Program-made: the position numbers and the translations under genes
In this document: piece after piece, positions 36,367-47,106 of the stretch
How the letters are laid out: each line of letters begins with the position of its first letter
Position numbering within the stretch: position 1 is the stretch's first letter
Notes under the pieces: generated by a model
What the model was told of the DNA's origin: nothing
Databases searched by the model: none
What the model saw: only the letters and a program-made list of their open reading frames with translations
Origin: Lingula anatina
Lineage: Eukaryota; Brachiopoda; Lingulata; Lingulida; Lingulidae
Reading direction: 5' to 3'
DNA length: 64,000 nt
Assembly: GCF_001039355.2 (NCBI RefSeq)
Contig: NW_019776092.1
Coordinates: forward strand, 23,639-87,638

Positions 36367-38715
36367 GATGATGATGATGATGATGAAGGATATGTTAAGA
36401 TCATTTTTATTTTACGACCCCGAGCTCTAAGAGGTATTGAACTTAAAACGGCGAGAAAGTGTCTTTGAGAGCAACAAAACTGAAGTATACCGCCTTTTGC
36501 CTATGTATACACAATTGATACCTGATTATTGATCTTGAAAAGCGATTGATCTTCTGATCAATACGTTACACAGCATGATATCAACAGTTGCGTAAGAAGT
36601 CCTTTAAGGTTTCTTTTTGTTTCAGAAGTTCTGTAGGTACAAATATATCCGAAACACGTACTAGTAACTGCAAAATAAATACAGAAAATGACCATTCGAT
36701 TAAAACGGGAACAATAGCATTTAAAACAATGGATATCAATGCCTTAGAGAAGGAATAGCTTTAGCTAATATCCTAAAATCGACATCGTTGTGGTTCTTTA
36801 CTCTAGCTTTAAAACTTTAGCTTTGTCTTAAGGGGCCGGACTGGATTTTTTTATCCCAAATTTGAAAAAAAAACAAGTTTCGACTCAAGTTTCTTTAGGA
36901 GGCAGGGTCTTGATTAAAGGTTAAACACATATCGTGCCCACAGCCAATACAGCTTTAACAGGTCACTACCTTTGGCCAATTAATGAATACCCAGTACGTG
37001 TGACAGAAATAAATAATAGATATAACTGAAATACGCATACAGCTTAACACGGGAGCAGAAAGTGCATTTATTGTTGAAATTAATTGGACAAGATTAGGGT
37101 CGTGACTTCTTTCTAAGCACACCATGCCCCCCCTCCCCCTCAATTGCAGTATATCAACTGTACATTTGTTAACCTAGAAAATATTATCTCATCAATTAAA
37201 GGTACATATGAACCGAGCGTCGGTGGAGCGTGGATTCCCAGTAACAAATATAAACCACTTCTACTAGTTTCTTATACGACTCAAATTAAGTCGTCATGCC
37301 AAGGAATAAACTGAATAAATTACTCCTTTATTTTTGGTCAGATATTTAACCTACTTGTCAATTATTATCTGATCTACTTTTACAATGTATGCCCCATTTA
37401 AATACAACATAGAAAGCTAGCAGAAAAATCCGTTCAAGTATCCTTTTTTCAGGTGCTATTAAACAGTGTTTTAGTAATTCTCTAATTTATACTATTTGAA
37501 AAAATATTCTGGCTTTATGTTACAAAAATGACTTTATACGCATCTTTAAGTGCTGTGTAACTTGGCTTGAAACTTGCACGATGAAGTCAGACGCCAATTA
37601 GTATCCAACTCTTCTCCAAATCCTACTCAAACTATTGACTAGTTCAGGATATGTTTGACATGCTTTTACCAGCGGATGACCGTCGCCTTTTTCCGGATTA
37701 AACAGAACATTGAATAGAACATGATAGTCACTCCATTAATAATTAAAATGGATAGATTACAGATAACTTAATTGGCGGTTACATTCCTCAGACAGGCGCA
37801 CTCACACCGACGATCGAATTAATTGCGTCAACGGAACTCGAGTCCATTATGCTACAGCTATTGAATCACGAGCATCATTATTTCGCTGATCACGTGTGTG
37901 ACGTCATGTGACGCAATTAAATCTATCGGCTCTCAAAGCAAAGTGAGCACCACCAATGACTCGTTTGATTCGCAGGCTTAAACCCCATTTCCACAGCCAC
38001 ATCCATCTACGTAGATCGATCCAACTCTTCGGGGACTCTTGCTGACTACTATCACCTTAACTGAATGATCCTATTGTTTATTTCCAATGTACTCAATACT
38101 CGTATAGTCACCAGCTTTTCTGAATTCTACAGGAGGAGGCGTGTTTATTTGTTAAACTAATTGCATTCAGCGAGAGTCCTTGCGGAGTTGGGTCGAACTG
38201 CGTAGACCGATGATATCTATAAGAATGGGGCCCTATAACTCTTTTATTGCGAGGGTTCCAATTAAATATATCTACACAGCTTGGGACATTTGTCGTTTTC
38301 CCAAGTTTAGAAAATGAGCTGCTAATTACTTAACGGATTATGTAGCCAGAAGTTGATGCCCCAATTGACGAAACATCCGAGGACGATTGATTCCTATTAG
38401 ATCTATAATTACTGAGAAGCTAAATAAACAGCAGTGAATACACATTTCTAATCGGTACTCTCACATTAGAAGATTAGGTTTTTAATAATAAACGATGCGT
38501 CGCTTGGAAAAAATACAGTAAATGTTCTTCTTTTTCTCCTTCTTCTCCTTTTTACATCTTTTTCTTTTTAATTTGGGAAATATGTGAAATAAAAAACAAG
38601 AGAAACTAGAAAATATTCAATTTCAGGTGCTCGAATCATTCTACAGATTTTAGAAAACGAAATACATTTTCGTATTGGTCATTGAGGGCGCCTTACTATT
38701 TTGTCATTAGGCCTA

Positions 38716-38759
<44 letters not shown>

Positions 38760-39526
38760 TCCTACCTGTAATCCATTATATTTGGACGGCGCAAAGGTTC
38801 ATGGCATGGTACACGGTATAAGTAACACAGTGTCAACCACTGATGATGTTTTCCGAATTATAGGCATTTTTTCTCTCCATTTTCGTTTTCCTGTCTGTCG
38901 ATCCCATCGATGTAAATCACGTGCCTGCGCTGTATACTTGTCTGGTAAAAAGACGCCTTCCATTGCTTTTGTGATAATATCTAAATATTACATTTACCAA
39001 GTACACACTGCAGCAGGAGTAAAAGCAATGTGTGGTGAATATGTTTGAAACGCCTGATTTGTATTATTCAGCACCGACTTGTTTTGTTAAAACACTTGAC
39101 AAGCTTCGATCTCAAAAAGACCTTTTGAAATGCACCCGAATCATCTCTTTGCGACGAGGAAAGCTTTTGATAAAGCGCCATTGTGATCACAGATACTGTA
39201 AAGGATTGTAATCAATATGTGTGTCTGGACAGAGGCTCAAATAAAAGCTACAGTATTTCAGATTCAGCAGACAGAATAAATACCGTTGTGAATTTTTCAT
39301 TTCCTCTTCTGTTTTCTTATCACTAGTTGGCGAATACATTAACAAATGTTTTTGCCACTTGATTGCTTTGGGTTAATATTATCAAATGTTTTTGTAATAT
39401 AATGTCTGTTGGTATCAGTTCTATGGTCACACAGATCAAAAACTAAGTCCGTATATAAAAAAAACACATTTCGTACCATATAATGCCCAATCGGTATGAG
39501 AGGAAGGGGGACTTTAGGGGCGGGAA

Positions 39527-39602
<76 letters not shown>

Positions 39603-40280
39603 TTACCTTCGGGAAGCCTGCTTACGTCTGACCCCAGCAACGCAAATACCAGCGCTGAAATAACCGAATTATTTTATTTATTTAAAAATAGCAAAATAGT
39701 ACTAAAACTGAATGGATTGCCCTTGCAAAGATAATGGTTTACTTCAGAAAATATTTAGATGAAGAAACAGTAAAGGTGATAAATGAAATACAAGAAATAT
39801 ATTCTTCGTCACTAGGCCTACTACAGGCCTACAGTGCAGTCCAACGATGTTTTCTGCTGCAAGGGTAACTTCACAAAATAAACAACGCGTTTAGAATTGC
39901 TGGCTACAAACCATTTACTTGGCATTTATTTGAACTATGAAACTTGAACTTTCATAGCTATATTGACTTAGTATGAGAAGGGAGACACCGTTATTTTAAC
40001 TCTATCTTCATCCAGTGAGATGTTTTCATAAACTGCTTCCCGCAATTTGACATTACACGGTATTAAATGACAGTACCAACACAAGTGTTGGTTAACGAAT
40101 GTCTTAAATAAAACCAATGGTCAATCATTGGACAAGGAACAGGTTAAGAAAACCAGGCGTACTTGTCCTTTTATGTCATTTGGGCGTAAATCTGGAAGGT
40201 TTAAAATTAAAACATAATTTGATTATAAGAACACACTGCAGCAAACACCATAACTTACCTGTCATGTAAATGCTCCACAT
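28559..40280 (-). CDS. nicotinic acetylcholine receptor subunit, non-alpha type
   Basis: Cys-loop ligand-gated cation channel subunit. Minus-strand exons: 5' part 35539-35306 (own signal peptide) or 40280-40259 + 39654-39607 + 35451-35306; then 34120-34076, 33738-33629, 33134-33030, 32635-32462, 32213-32045, M2 (31477-31381 or 30010-29914), M3 (30908-30793 or 29443-29328) and 28939-28559. All junction phases agree, giving 476 aa (proximal start, one M2-M3 pair) or 470 aa (distal start). The ligand domain has SWTDHRLIWTP and VWLPDIAVEN; the Cys-loop is C-LIDLTYYPFDTQS-C (13 residues between). M1 is YFINNIITPCVLLSVLM, M2 opens GEKIGLGLTVLLSFSVF with Glu at -1' (cation selective), M3 is VTVVLILSGLSLTGTML, and M4 lies near the C-terminus. 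The M3-M4 loop is short (about 100 residues). No vicinal Cys pair is present where loop C should be, so it is a non-alpha subunit. An extra Cys precedes the loop B Trp (IWECW). Confidence 0.92.
29328..29443 (-). CDS. nAChR M3 exon, copy 1 (3'-proximal)
   Basis: 116 bp bounded by TTTCCAG and GTAAGG; encodes the end of the M2-M3 linker and M3 (IYVTVVLILSGLSLTGTML) plus the start of the intracellular loop. Identical in sequence to 30908-30793. Confidence 0.9.
29604..29667 (-). pseudogene. degenerate M3 exon fragment
   Basis: The sequence repeats the acceptor region and 5' half of the M3 exon (compare gacaagattaggacaac at 29412 and 29617) but lacks the 3' half and the donor. A weaker third echo lies near 29540-29580. 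Its counterpart in the second duplication unit is 31070-31131. Confidence 0.7.
29914..30010 (-). CDS. nAChR M2 exon, copy 1 (3'-proximal)
   Basis: 97 bp bounded by TTCTCAG and GTAAGT; encodes the M2 pore helix and the M2-M3 linker (VSDSLPKSSDQSPII). It differs from 31477-31381 only at synonymous positions. Confidence 0.9.
30793..30908 (-). CDS. nAChR M3 exon, copy 2 (5'-proximal)
   Basis: 116 bp with intact acceptor and donor, identical to 29443-29328. Splicing M2-M3 to M2-M3 in series would duplicate the pore segments, so only one pair can sensibly be used per transcript. Confidence 0.85.
31070..31131 (-). pseudogene. degenerate M3 exon fragment (second unit)
   Basis: Counterpart of 29667-29604. 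On the minus strand a frame reads FCHFPYTRVTVVLILSGLSL and then diverges, showing a truncated M3 exon with no donor. Confidence 0.7.
31381..31477 (-). CDS. nAChR M2 exon, copy 2 (5'-proximal)
   Basis: 97 bp with intact splice sites. Two synonymous differences from the other copy; the encoded pore helix is the same. Confidence 0.85.
32678..32703. repeat. poly-T tract
   Basis: An uninterrupted 26-T run in the intron just upstream of the Cys-loop exon (reads as poly-A on the gene strand). Confidence 0.95.
35306..35539 (-). CDS. nAChR proximal first coding exon
   Basis: A 234-bp open exon starting at ATG with a signal peptide (MAPRSSSALGILTSSVVLFL...) and running into the ligand domain (ADDDLISYLFTNYTKL). 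It ends at GTAAGT in phase 0. A TTTTCAG at 35454-35452 within this exon is a usable acceptor that would join the distal signal-peptide exon in frame. Confidence 0.75.
36309..36385. repeat. (ATT)n then (GAT)n microsatellite
   Basis: About 55 bp of ATT repeat running directly into about 20 bp of GAT repeat, in the long 5' intron of the nAChR gene. Confidence 0.95.
37200..37290. repeat. dispersed repeat fragment, copy 1
   Basis: Similar in the same orientation to 45660-45750: both carry 'gtggattccc', 'acttctac' and 'tttcttatacgact' or close variants in the same order. Non-coding. Confidence 0.45.
37981..38233. mobile_element. MITE related to the Harbinger-type family
   Basis: About 253 bp with outer ends aaccccatttcc and gaatggggccct, and inner inverted arms around gatcgatccaactctt / gagttgggtcgaact. 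It shares the GATCGATC core and end sequences with the TTA-flanked MITEs but has a different interior. Confidence 0.65.
38715..38760. repeat. TTA microsatellite
   Basis: (TTA)n run in the long 5' intron of the nAChR gene. Confidence 0.9.
39530..39600. repeat. (TA)n(GA)n compound microsatellite at a splice donor
   Basis: (TA)n followed by about 42 bp of GA. On the gene (minus) strand this reads as a CT tract starting immediately after the GTAAGA donor of the distal signal-peptide exon. Confidence 0.95.
39607..39654 (-). CDS. nAChR distal exon 2 (alternative signal peptide)
   Basis: 48 bp bounded by TTATTTCAG and GTAAGA. With the 22-nt exon 40280-40259 it encodes MWSIYMTALVFALLGSDVS, a plausible signal peptide, then RLPE. 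It ends in phase 1 and matches the phase of the acceptor at 35451. There is no other minus-strand partner exon that I can see between 39600 and 35540. Confidence 0.65.
40259..40280 (-). CDS. nAChR distal exon 1 (start codon)
   Basis: ATG followed by 19 coding bases and a strong GTAAGT donor; preceded by an A-rich leader. It joins 39654 in frame (ATGACAG / CGCTGG). Confidence 0.6.
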
Positions 40281-41340
40281 TTTTTTTCCTGCAAGCGATC
40301 AGCTTCTATTGGTCCAATGTCCCCTGTTTGCTGAGTCACTTTCCCCAAAGCCAGTACCTGCTTCCTGATTTCAACCCTTTTCTGTCAGTTTCTTTGCAGA
40401 CCGTGAACAGACCTGACTGTTCGTATGCTAAGAGACCAAATTTGACTTCTTACGTTATTATGTCCAAGACCAATCGTAAAGTCGCTTAAGTCCCTTTTCA
40501 CTACAAATCCAAGTGCCGTGGTTACCACCTAATCGGCGCTAATGTGGTTTCGATCGACAGACTTTTCTATTTATCTCCAAATCAAGTCGTAAATTATCCT
40601 AATTGGCTCGCAAGGGTTTCGTTCAACAGTTTGATCTACTTATTTCAAAATCAAGTGGTTTAATATCCTAATCTATAAGCCCGCCTCTCCTTTGATTTTG
40701 TCGCGCAACGCGCAACTACATGTACGTCTCCCTTTGGCTCCGAGATTGGAGGGGATAAGTTCCCGAATGTCCTACTTCTTATACACAGTCCCTTTCACTG
40801 CGTAAAACCCCCGTTAAACAACAATAAAAGTAACACAAGAGAAAGCAAAACATTTCAAAAAAGACTTGTTTACACACGGTTGCCACTGAAAACCCTGGGC
40901 ATGTTAGTAAACAAACGTAATAGAGGCGAAAGGGCGAGAGACGTAACAAAGCGTTACCTGTGCCACAATTATTGCAAGGATTGCTGTGTTCACGTCCGAA
41001 AAATTTAAAGACCGCGTTTGAACCGAATCAGGTGTTTGGTTTGTGCTCCGTTTTTCTTCATGTCATACTAATACAGTATAATTTATCTGTAGGAAAAAAA
41101 TTTGGAATTACACATATTTTATGCAGTTTTATAAACCATCGATATACCTAGTTTTTGAAAGTTTCTTCATTTTGTTAATAACATGCAGCATAGATAAAAG
41201 CGGATGGTGTCGAGCTTTATTAACAGACTGCTCCTAGCCCAAAACTGATTCCATTGCTCCCGACAAATTTATACACCCCGCCTTTCATGAGATTTTGTGA
41301 TTAAGTGTTTATGTTATGCATCAATATCTGCATGTATGTG

Positions 41341-41381
<41 letters not shown>

Positions 41382-42573
41382 TGAATCGATACTACCTCGT
41401 CAAATCCTTCCCGTGTGAATGAAGCAGCCCTTTTTGTATGGGAATGTTAGGTTAGCGCCCATGAATCGATGCAGTCCCATGCTAAACAAAACTGCGTAAA
41501 TGTCCGTTAATTCTACCTTTCACAGTGTTTTGAGTTCTTTTTGTCCAAGGTCTGTTGGGCGTCCAAAGTCCCTCTGACGTCAGAACAATGCCCCGGTAAT
41601 ATACGGCCCAAGCAAATGTTTTCTCTTGGATCCACTTGAAGCTCACTGGAGCGGACATACATCTAAATCCAATCAGCTGCCAATTTTTAACAATATTATT
41701 ATTTATTAATACAAAAACCAAGACAACAATACAAACTTTATGAAGTAGAAGGGAAGTATAAAATTTGACTTCGATGATGATATGATAACTAATTATCAAA
41801 CAACAATAATAATTTGAAGCAGGGAATATAAGATGGTGTCGGACCTCTTGCAGAATTTCAACGCAAGCGCGGATCTACACGCATATGTGAGCGCCCATAC
41901 AGTGTCTCCATATTTCTTTGCAAATCACCATGCCGAACTGAATTTTGTTAAACCCACACCCTATATCACAATCATATTGGGAAATACAGTGAAGTTCGTC
42001 ACACCGTTTATTTTTGCACTGAGTTCCAAACGAAAATACCGGCGATTTATCCACTTTTTCCAAGCACCCTTGACTCATTTAAATAAAAGAAAATGAACTT
42101 CTGTCACTGGAGAGGCCTCCAAGTGAAATCCCCTTTAAAAAGTCTCGAACCCGTTACGACAAAAATGCGAATGCAGTGGGATTTTGAATTGTATCCATCA
42201 CAAAACGTTAGCCGATCACTGTAAGTGCTATGAATACTTTCAAAAATATTTGGAGACCGGACTATAGTGACCAACAAATAGACGCGAGGTCGTCTAAGAC
42301 GCTTGATTCAATTCAGCACTGAGCAAATATGATCCCATTATTAACTTTGCTACTCAGTTGTGAAGTAGCCTTGCAAGGAATAAGATATTTACATAGCAAA
42401 TACTTGTACACAATGTTCATGAATGCTTACTCATTTTGGGTCTTTAGCACAGTTAAAGTAAATGTTTCTAGTTCGTCTCCACTACAGATGGTCTTATAAA
42501 TGTATCTTATTACGTTAAATCCGAGATATTACGTGCTGATCACAAATTTCCTGTATATGAACAATGCAAAACT

Positions 42574-42607
<34 letters not shown>

Positions 42608-43075
42608 ATATAAACAAGCCCCAAAAATTAACGAGTAACCTAATAATCTTCGGTGACTGCGAAACGAGCTCAGTGGTTTAATAAGACCGACCAATACACA
42701 GGAATTAAATGTATCTTTAAAGTGCTTTCAAATTTGACATACATGGTCCTATTATTTACAATTATTGACATCGTTTTTATATACAAGTGAAAGGCCGTTC
42801 TTTATTGTCGGATCGTCGGATTGAAAAATGTGTGGGTTATTTAATTTTATTTTTACTTTTTTCCCCTACTCGTTTTTAAAGCCCGATAAGAAACTTTGAA
42901 ATTTTAAGAAATTTTGACAACTATAATATTATTACCATACGTATTATTATATCATACAGTGACGCCAATGCACAGAAAAAAAGGAAAGGAAAAGAAAAAA
43001 AAATTGCAGACATGAATATCACCGAAAAGCCAAGAGAAGCTTTCACCAATTTCCATTCCCGTAGTTTGCAAATGA
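40281..43075. other. nAChR upstream region; no other gene seen
   Basis: Holds a GT microsatellite (41345-41379) and a GATA microsatellite (42574-42607). A minus-strand frame at 41799-41482 has a more protein-like stretch (VSFKWIQEKTFAWAVYYRG), but I recognise no family and cannot support it as an exon. Confidence 0.45.
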
Positions 43076-43344
43076 CAGGGCCGTAGCCTCCGGGGGGGCA
43101 GGGGGGGCAGCTGCCCCCCCTGGGATTTGAGGTGCAAAAAAATAATCGCAATTTCTGACTTCTAATTGAGCAATAAATAACAGTTAAAATGCACCAGAAT
43201 GCAGTATTATAGGGGCCTACATATAGTTTTAAAAAAATTTCCACACCGTGGGAGGGGGACCTCCCACACCCTCCCCCTCGGGGGCTTTACCCCCTCGTGT
43301 CCGCTTACTGCCCCCCCTGGCATTTTGCTCAGGCTACGACCCTG
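43076..43344. mobile_element. MITE with CAGGG ends, copy a
   Basis: A 269-bp element with inverted ends CAGGGCCGTAGCC and GGCTACGACCCTG and a G/C-homopolymer-rich interior. It is flanked by aatga on both sides, a 5-bp putative target duplication. CAGRG ends are typical of hAT elements, although classical hAT duplications are 8 bp. Confidence 0.75.
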
Positions 43345-44593
43345 AATGAATTCAGAAATTACGAACCAATGCTTGACTGGAACACACCTTCGAAATGTCT
43401 CCGTAGTCTCGTTACATATTCTGGTATAGATGATAAGTTGAATGTGTAAAATGTGTTTAAGCCAATTGTGATCAGGCTTAAACACATTTTAGCAGGCGAA
43501 AGACTATAAGCAATAGGAATGCTACAGTTGTGACACTGACGCTGTGTGGTGAAATCTTATTGCGACCTCGGCTGCATTTTCATAACTTAAACTTAATTAT
43601 GTGGCGGGTTTCACTAACTGACTTAAGAAAAATCGATACGTTACAAAGGCCTGCATTCGGAAAACTTTTATTTCGTTTTTTTTTATGTGAAATACTTATC
43701 TTATCATCATTGTTATAAAAATTAGAAAAGCGTCCTGATAGCGCTGACCTCCTCATCGACAACTATTTAACAAATGACTTAACCATTATTTTATTAATGG
43801 ATCGTCACCAGATTTCTTATTACTTTTTCGTTAGCTTATTTTAGACATACCCCGAAAATGCCATTAATATCCATCCATTACGGTGACAAATGAACAGACA
43901 CACAATTTTAATTGTGAATAGATTTTTTAAAAAACATAACCTCTTGGGCGGAGGTGAGAAAAAAATAACTTATAGACCAAGTAAGACTTGAAGGGATAAA
44001 TCATGAGAATTAATTGGAGTATATATTACTGTGGTTATATAGGCAATAAAACAGTGCTGATAGCTTTTTAGCTTATGGAGATCTTTTGATGTCGATAGAA
44101 CTGGTTTTACTTTAAAAGGCTGTTGTTGCCAGTTCGTCATCAGCTCTAATTCGCATATTCACACCCATATATTATTAATGTGACAGCATCATCTCATAAC
44201 ACGACAATGTTATCATCCTCATTATGTACGCGTACAAGGAAAGTATCCTAAAGTATCGATCCTCTTTAAGCCCCAAATGGGATTGAACTTCTAGACAAAA
44301 ATTGCTATGTAAATTTCAGAAACATGTAGATCCACTTATAATATATATATAAAAACTTTTTGAATGACATTTGTAATGAACAACAGCCATAACATTCAAT
44401 TTTATTGGATTCCTACTAATTTATCTTGGCTCTGAGTAGACGTTGCAAAATAGCCATACTGGTTAGATCCGTCCATGATTTCTTCTCGTTTATCCTCCAG
44501 TTTTGAATATTCCCTATACATGTACATATCACAGCGTTAATTTTGTAAGTTTGACACAGAGGGTAACATCCGTTGGCAAAATCACATCACGTG
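43345..44593. other. no gene seen
   Basis: AT-rich sequence with no exon, tandem repeat or inverted-repeat element that I can support. Confidence 0.5.
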
Positions 44594-44864
44594 CAGGGGC
44601 GGATCCAGGATTATTTAAAAGGGGGGAGGGTCCACGGATGCGAAGCCGACCCTCACCCCCCCCCCCCCCCTGGCGTGGGGTTCGGGACCCAGTGAAGGGC
44701 CCCGAAATAAAATTGGGGTTTTAGAGGGCGTACTGTGCCATTTGGAACTATGATTTAGCTGGTTAAAATTCTCATTTCAAGAGGGGACCATTGGTGTGAT
44801 TTTTTTCAGAAATCAAAGAGGGAAGGGTCAGAACCCCCTGCCCCCCCCCCTAAATCCGCCACTG
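44594..44864. mobile_element. MITE with CAGGGG ends, copy b
   Basis: A 271-bp element with ends CAGGGGCGGATCCAGGATT and AAATCCGCCACTG, flanked by acgtg on both sides (5-bp putative duplication). Non-coding, with G- and C-rich runs. The end sequence is of a type widespread in animal hAT-like MITEs. Confidence 0.8.
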
Positions 44865-44937
44865 ACGTGTACACGAATAAACCTCTGACGTCACAAAAGG
44901 GTAAAAAGAATTTGAGCTGTTGACTGCTATTTCGCGA

Positions 44938-46530
44938 CTATTGGCAAACAACCCCAGCATCCTCTTCGTGAGTACAATCGCTATATCCAAGACCATCGTG
45001 ATTACACTGCCCGATTTCGGTTTCAGAGCCATCACAGTCCACCTCGTCGAACCAGATGGGACCGGTCCCTTTCCCGAACGCGTCCTTCACTTGGCTCCCA
45101 CGCAAAGCCACCGCCCCTCTATAGTTAAGTCCGAGCGATCTGCAGAATACCATGGCGTCAGTGTCGTCCCAGTTGTCATCGCAGACAGTCCCCCAGTCTC
45201 CGGCACTGGTACCGGAATAGGAGCTAGGGTAGTATACTTCAACTCTCCCTGCCGTGCTATTCCCGACTAAGGTGTACTCGTACTGGAAAACTGAGGAAAG
45301 AAACGAGTCATTTCAAAGTGTTTGTCATTCTCTGAGCTATAGGTGCACGGTTTTTTTTAACGTGTGCATGTAGATACTATTCTTCATAATTAATCAAAAA
45401 AGTATTAATTTATCAACCCATTAATTAATTGATTTCCACATTACTTTATTGATTGGGTAACCAATTGATAGATAGATAGATTGGTTTGTCTTATTATTTA
45501 TTAATTTGTTTATATCTTCCTTTATGCACTGCTTAAATGGTTTTAAGCAAGTTGATTAATCAATTAATCATCTAGCTACACGTTACTTAGATAATTAGTA
45601 AGTAAGTGTTTCAATCAATCAACTAATCATTGTATCACAACCAAATTCTAACGGACTTAAAGTTACATATTAAGCGAGAGTGGATTCCCCTTAACACATA
45701 TGCATGTAAACAACTTCTACTTGTTTCTAATACGACTAAAATAAAATTGACAAGTCCTAAACCAAATTAATGCCTCGTTCGGCCAAAAAATTGCTTTAAA
45801 ACTGCAACTCCGTCAAAGATCTGTGTCGTGAATTCCTTTCTTATTGTCTAAGGCTACTAAGGTCTTCTGATCAGTTAATTTAATGACAGACAGAAGATGG
45901 CAAAATTACCTGGGTTTGTACAAGTCCATTGGTCACCACTTCTAGACACCTGAAGTGAAACATTCTGATATTTGTCAAAATGAAGGAAAAACATCACTTT
46001 ATCATTTTAAACACTTTCCCTTACTTATTTATATTGATTTTCAAGTTGATAAAGTACATTTAGAACAATGCACCAATTGTGCCGCAGTTCTTTGGTATTC
46101 AAATTTTCTTTAGGATTCAAACCGATAATTTAATGCACCAATATGAAAAAACTATTTCATGTGCAAAAATAATAAAAAAAAAAAGATTAACCTTTTCAAA
46201 GTGAGCTATATTGCCTGCAGTTTCTAGACTAGCGGTAAACATTCCAGCCTCTAGTACGTTAAAGTAGCATGCTATAGTACCATCGGGCTGCGTTTCTACA
46301 TCCAAAGAGCGACAGTCCCTGCCTTTTCGGTGACAAAGAACGTGACACTCCGTTTTAAACGTGACCAAAGCCGTGGACACTCGATAAATGTCATTCATCC
46401 GATATCCCTCGCCACATCTGGCGGGTTTGTGAAAGAGAGTCCCCGTGTCTTGTGCTGTGTATCTAGGCGTGGCAAGCGCAAACGCAAGAACTACAGTGGT
46501 TAATGCAGAAACTGCAAGAACATGCGTCAT
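44938..46530 (-). CDS. secreted PAN-like + SRCR protein
   Basis: Three exons on the minus strand: 46530-46192, 45949-45910, 45290-44938 (243 codons plus stop); phases 0 and 1 join cleanly. Exon 1 encodes a signal peptide (MTHVLAVSALTTVVLAFALA) and a PAN/apple-like Cys domain (residues about 35-113: CGEGYRMNDIY, ECHVLCHRKGRDC, ACYFNV). Exon 2 is a 13-residue linker (VSRSGDQWTCTNP). Exon 3 is a complete SRCR domain: GRVEVYY, GTVCDDNWDDTDAMVFCRSLG, IWFDEVDCDGSE, IGQCNHDG, VVCQ, then stop. It has six cysteines, as in group A SRCR domains. No transmembrane segment or GPI signal follows, so it is probably secreted. SRCR proteins commonly bind pathogen or matrix ligands; the role here is inferred only. 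The exon 1 donor is GTTAAT, which is weak. Confidence 0.82.
45660..45750. repeat. dispersed repeat fragment, copy 2
   Basis: Partner of 37200-37290, in the intron between exons 2 and 3 of the PAN-SRCR gene. Confidence 0.4.
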
Positions 46531-47025
46531 CGCGGTGCCGCTTCTGTGTTTGCGGTTGTGGACGTTTGCGGTATATTTATACTGCGCTCTGTAGTCGTAA
46601 ACACCACACCCCGATTGTCGAATGTCAGAGATTTTACAGAACGTTGCCCGGGAGCCGTGACTGCAGGCGTGCCGCTGGTAGATAATACGTCACATACACA
46701 CCTATGAAACTCCGGATGACGTGTGGCAAGGAAAAATGGAATTAATTATTAAAATGTTGAATGTCAAGCCTTCTGTTGACGAGAGTCCAGTTGTGACCTT
46801 ATTTATCACCATAAGTGTTGTCCATCTTTATAATTATATCGATTTATGGATTATTTTTGTAAGTGTTCTGTCTATGTGTCATCCGCTCGCTGACAGTCGT
46901 TTCGTTTTAAAATCGCCCATCCACACAATTGTGAAAATGTCATTAAATGAAGTGAGGTCCCATAGTAAGAGGAGTGGTAAAGGGAGTCTTAATCAGTGAA
47001 TGTATTCATCATGGTAGTTAACCGT

Positions 47026-47106
<81 letters not shown>

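Noticed and set aside
36268-36468. Poly-Tyr/poly-Asp open frame
   Set aside because: A translation of the ATT/GAT microsatellite.
41482-41799. Minus-strand frame with Trp-rich protein-like stretch
   Set aside because: No recognisable family and no convincing splice pair; may be a transposon scrap.
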